Source: Candidatus Saccharicenans sp. (GTDB lineage: Bacteria; Acidobacteriota; Aminicenantia; Aminicenantales; Saccharicenantaceae). Taken from it: DNA of 64,000 bases. The stretch lies in assembly GCA_024653215.1 (NCBI GenBank), contig JANLFU010000008.1, positions 1 through 64,000 of the forward strand, written 5' to 3'. Positions 62,547 through 64,000 of the stretch are shown here, piece by piece. Position numbers and translations under genes: made by a program. Numbering within the stretch: position 1 is the stretch's first letter; every line of letters begins with the position of its first letter. Below the pieces are notes generated by a model, which worked only from the letters and a program-made list of their open reading frames with translations, was not told where the DNA came from and searched no databases.

Positions 62547-63062
62547 TCTGTGTCTGTTTTTTTGAAGAGGTTGTTAACTCCTGAGAGAGCATTTTGCTTG
62601 ATGTACAAAGGGCTATCCTTGGAGATTTGAGTCTGGCGGTGCGATCCTCTATCTTCCTGGATTTAATTGGTAAGCTCTAGCTTAACCTACACAAAGTTGA
62701 ATGAAATTTAATTCTCGTAAGACATACAGCCTTCGGCTACCTCTCAAGGCGTTAACATTAATTAAGCCATCTGGGCATATTCTTAGACATTCACATCATC
62801 CTGTCATGCATGGTACTATTCTTCCAATTATATTAGACGAGAAATATCAATTCTTACCATCGCATCTGGATATTGAGTTGGTGCGTTATCCCTAGCCTTT
62901 TTTGATTAGATTAAAGATCTATGATGAAAGAAAAAAGCTTGACAAAAGTTTTTTTTTTTTACAATAAAAACATACAAAAGGCATAAAGGAGATATAGCTA
63001 ATTTATCTGACGCGAATACTATTTGAAAAAGCTTTTATAGCTTAACAATAAAGGAGGGTAAA
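62547..63062. other. 516-base AT-rich gene-free stretch
   Basis: A 64-codon frame at 62701-62895 (plus) lacks a ribosome site and a family match, so I do not call it. The right part holds a promoter-like pair for the secreted peptide. TAAGCT-ct-AGCTTA is a small inverted repeat near 62670. Nothing else is seen. Confidence 0.5.
62939..62965 (+). promoter_or_regulatory. Possible promoter for the cysteine-rich peptide
   Basis: TTGACA at 62939-62944 and TACAAT at 62960-62965, but only 15 bp apart and with an 11-T run in the spacer. The leader would be about 90 nt. Confidence 0.4.
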
Positions 63063-63263
63063 ATGAAAAAAGTATTGTTAGCCTTCTTTATGGTGCTTGT
63101 CTTGTTAGCTGCGATAGTTGATTTTTCACCTGCCAGTGTTCCCCCTTGCGATCAGTATTTGGAGTGGTGTGTATTCACGTATTGCCGCCAGTATTATAAT
63201 CCGGATCAATACTTGCAATGTGTAAATAAATGTGCCGAAAATTATGTCTTGAATTGCCTATGA
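63063..63263 (+). CDS. Small secreted cysteine-rich peptide
   Basis: 66 residues. A signal peptide (KKVLLAFFMVLVLLAAIV, likely cleavage after FSPAS) leaves about 40 residues with six cysteines spaced Cx6Cx4Cx11Cx3Cx7C, rich in Tyr and Gln. An AAAGGAGG ribosome site is at ideal distance. Three disulfides could form outside the cytoplasm. I know no family with this spacing. It is followed by a secreted beta-propeller protein, so the two probably act together. Function unknown; could be a structural peptide or a bacteriocin-like product. Confidence 0.75.
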   Translation: MKKVLLAFFMVLVLLAAIVDFSPASVPPCDQYLEWCVFTYCRQYYNPDQYLQCVNKCAENYVLNCL

Positions 63264-63347
63264 GTGTTGATCTAAGGTTATTGTTGTCAAGAATCAAATA
63301 GTATACGAAAGAAGAGATTTTTTATAAATAAAATAAGGGGTGTTGGT

Positions 63348-64000
63348 ATGGACAAAAAACTACTATGCCTGATAATCATTTTAGCTATTTTCCCTTTCTC
63401 TGGCTATGCTGATTTAAAAAAAGTTATTTCCATAGGGTCTGATGATATAAATTATCGCTTCTTTGGTGTGGCGGGGGCTGTTTTAGATGATCAAGGAAAT
63501 GTGTATATTTGTGATTCTAAAGGGAGTTTTTTGAGGAAATATGATCCAAATGGAATGTTTATCAAAGAAATAGGTAGATATGGCCAGGGCCCGGGAGAAT
63601 TCAGCAATACGATATCCGGTCTTTATTTTAGTGATGGTTTGTTCGTTCTTGATACGGGGAACAACAGGATAGTTGAACTTGACCAAGAACTCAATATAAA
63701 GAGATATATAAAGCTCAGTAGGCTGGCCTTATCAATAATGGGATTTGGCAATAATCTTTATATGATTTCAAGGATACCGGATCGGTTTTCTTTCGAAGTT
63801 GAAATTCGTGATAGAGAAGGGAATTACATAAAGTCTTTTTTCGACCGGCGGCCTGTTTTTATAGAGAGGATAGAACAATCAAAGATTGGTCAGGCTATTT
63901 CCCTAATTTACTCGTCAATAGCGGCGACAGTTGAAAGAAAAACGGGAGAGGTGGCAATTACTTTCCAATGGCCCGGAGAAACTATCGAAATATTTATGTT
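63348..64000 (+). CDS. Secreted six-bladed beta-propeller (NHL-like) protein, 3' end cut by window edge
   Basis: The frame is open from the ATG at 63348 to the edge (217 codons). A signal peptide (LLCLIIILAIFPFSGYA) is followed by propeller-type blades: GAVLDDQGNVYICDSKGSFLRKYDPNGMF, GRYGQGPGEFSNTISGL and FVLDTGNNRIVELDQEL. The GQGPGEF motif is typical of the six-bladed BF3886-like family. Likely periplasmic or surface. Codons are AT-rich, unlike the core of the window. Function unknown. Confidence 0.8.
   Translation, partial: MDKKLLCLIIILAIFPFSGYADLKKVISIGSDDINYRFFGVAGAVLDDQGNVYICDSKGSFLRKYDPNGMFIKEIGRYGQGPGEFSNTISGLYFSDGLFVLDTGNNRIVELDQELNIKRYIKLSRLALSIMGFGNNLYMISRIPDRFSFEVEIRDREGNYIKSFFDRRPVFIERIEQSKIGQAISLIYSSIAATVERKTGEVAITFQWPGETIEIFM

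Noticed and set aside
62701-62895. A 64-codon plus-strand frame in the AT-rich zone
   Set aside because: No Shine-Dalgarno sequence, no family resemblance and no partner gene; likely chance.

Overview
The window reads as a chromosome segment of a GC-rich (by eye mostly 55-60%), Gram-negative (diderm), anaerobic bacterium. Diderm evidence: a giant TamB/Omp85 protein, a TonB-ExbB-ExbD system, two other predicted outer-membrane barrels, and RseP. Anaerobe evidence: rubredoxin, a NADH:rubredoxin-reductase-like flavoprotein, rubrerythrin, three [NiFe]-hydrogenase maturation genes and many radical-SAM/Fe-S proteins. Gene content and style (MEP isoprenoid pathway, Val-Gly-Gly repeats in TonB, DUF5703 lipoprotein) would fit Candidatus Aminicenantes or a relative in or near Acidobacteriota. 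That placement is inference, not proof. I found no rRNA, tRNA, CRISPR array or insertion sequence.

Layout. 1-3.3 kb (minus): phoH then a PgpH-type c-di-AMP phosphodiesterase cut by the left edge. 3.6-8.0 kb (plus): a ribbon-helix-helix protein, ATP sulfurylase, an alkaline-phosphatase-superfamily hydrolase, APS kinase and a sugar-nucleotide epimerase, which together look like PAPS supply for sulfation. 8.0-10.4 kb (minus): hypC-hypD-hypE. 10.5-16.6 kb (plus): uppS-cdsA-dxr-rseP-ispG-larE envelope/isoprenoid operon. 16.6-18.3 kb (minus): nucleoside phosphorylase-like and 2-hydroxyacid dehydrogenase. 18.4-20.5 kb (plus): ParB-like protein with an SPL-like radical-SAM protein. 20.5-27.8 kb (minus): tonB-exbB-exbD, and ychF-like-tgt-yajC-secD-secF. 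27.9-36.9 kb (plus): lepB, SAM hydrolase, recD2, rubredoxin and its reductase, a porin, purA, alr.

37.2-43.5 kb holds a 2111-residue protein that joins a TamB-like half to five POTRA repeats and an Omp85 barrel in one chain. 43.5-46.3 kb has a TPR lipid-envelope-type protein, a lysine-rich desulforedoxin-like protein, a cation efflux protein and a beta-lactamase-fold hydrolase. 46.4-50.1 kb is an iron-sulfur/redox block: NifU C-domain, a NifS-like protein that has lost the PLP lysine, an IscU fused to zinc ribbons, quinolinate synthase and rubrerythrin. 50.6-55.5 kb is an operon of an S2P protease with CBS domains, endonuclease III, AmrS-like radical SAM, archease and RtcB. From about 55.5 kb the window becomes accessory: a PorT-like barrel, a DUF5703 lipoprotein, a membrane protein with an HTH repressor and apparent operators, then an AT-rich stretch (about 60.0-61.9 and 62.5-64 kb) with an orphan membrane protein bearing a phage-head-like Cys/His tail, a 5'-truncated PolX PHP remnant, and a cysteine-rich secreted peptide beside a beta-propeller lipoprotein/secreted protein that runs off the right edge.

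Promoters of the sigma-70 type (TTGACA, 17 bp, TATAAT and close variants) are unusually easy to see, and in three places the -10 box lies only 6-7 bases before the start codon with no Shine-Dalgarno sequence, suggesting leaderless mRNAs. The most notable items are the single-chain TamB-Omp85 fusion, the Lys-less NifS paralogue paired with a zinc-ribbon IscU, the ParB-like/SPL-like pair, and the cysteine-rich peptide module at the right end.
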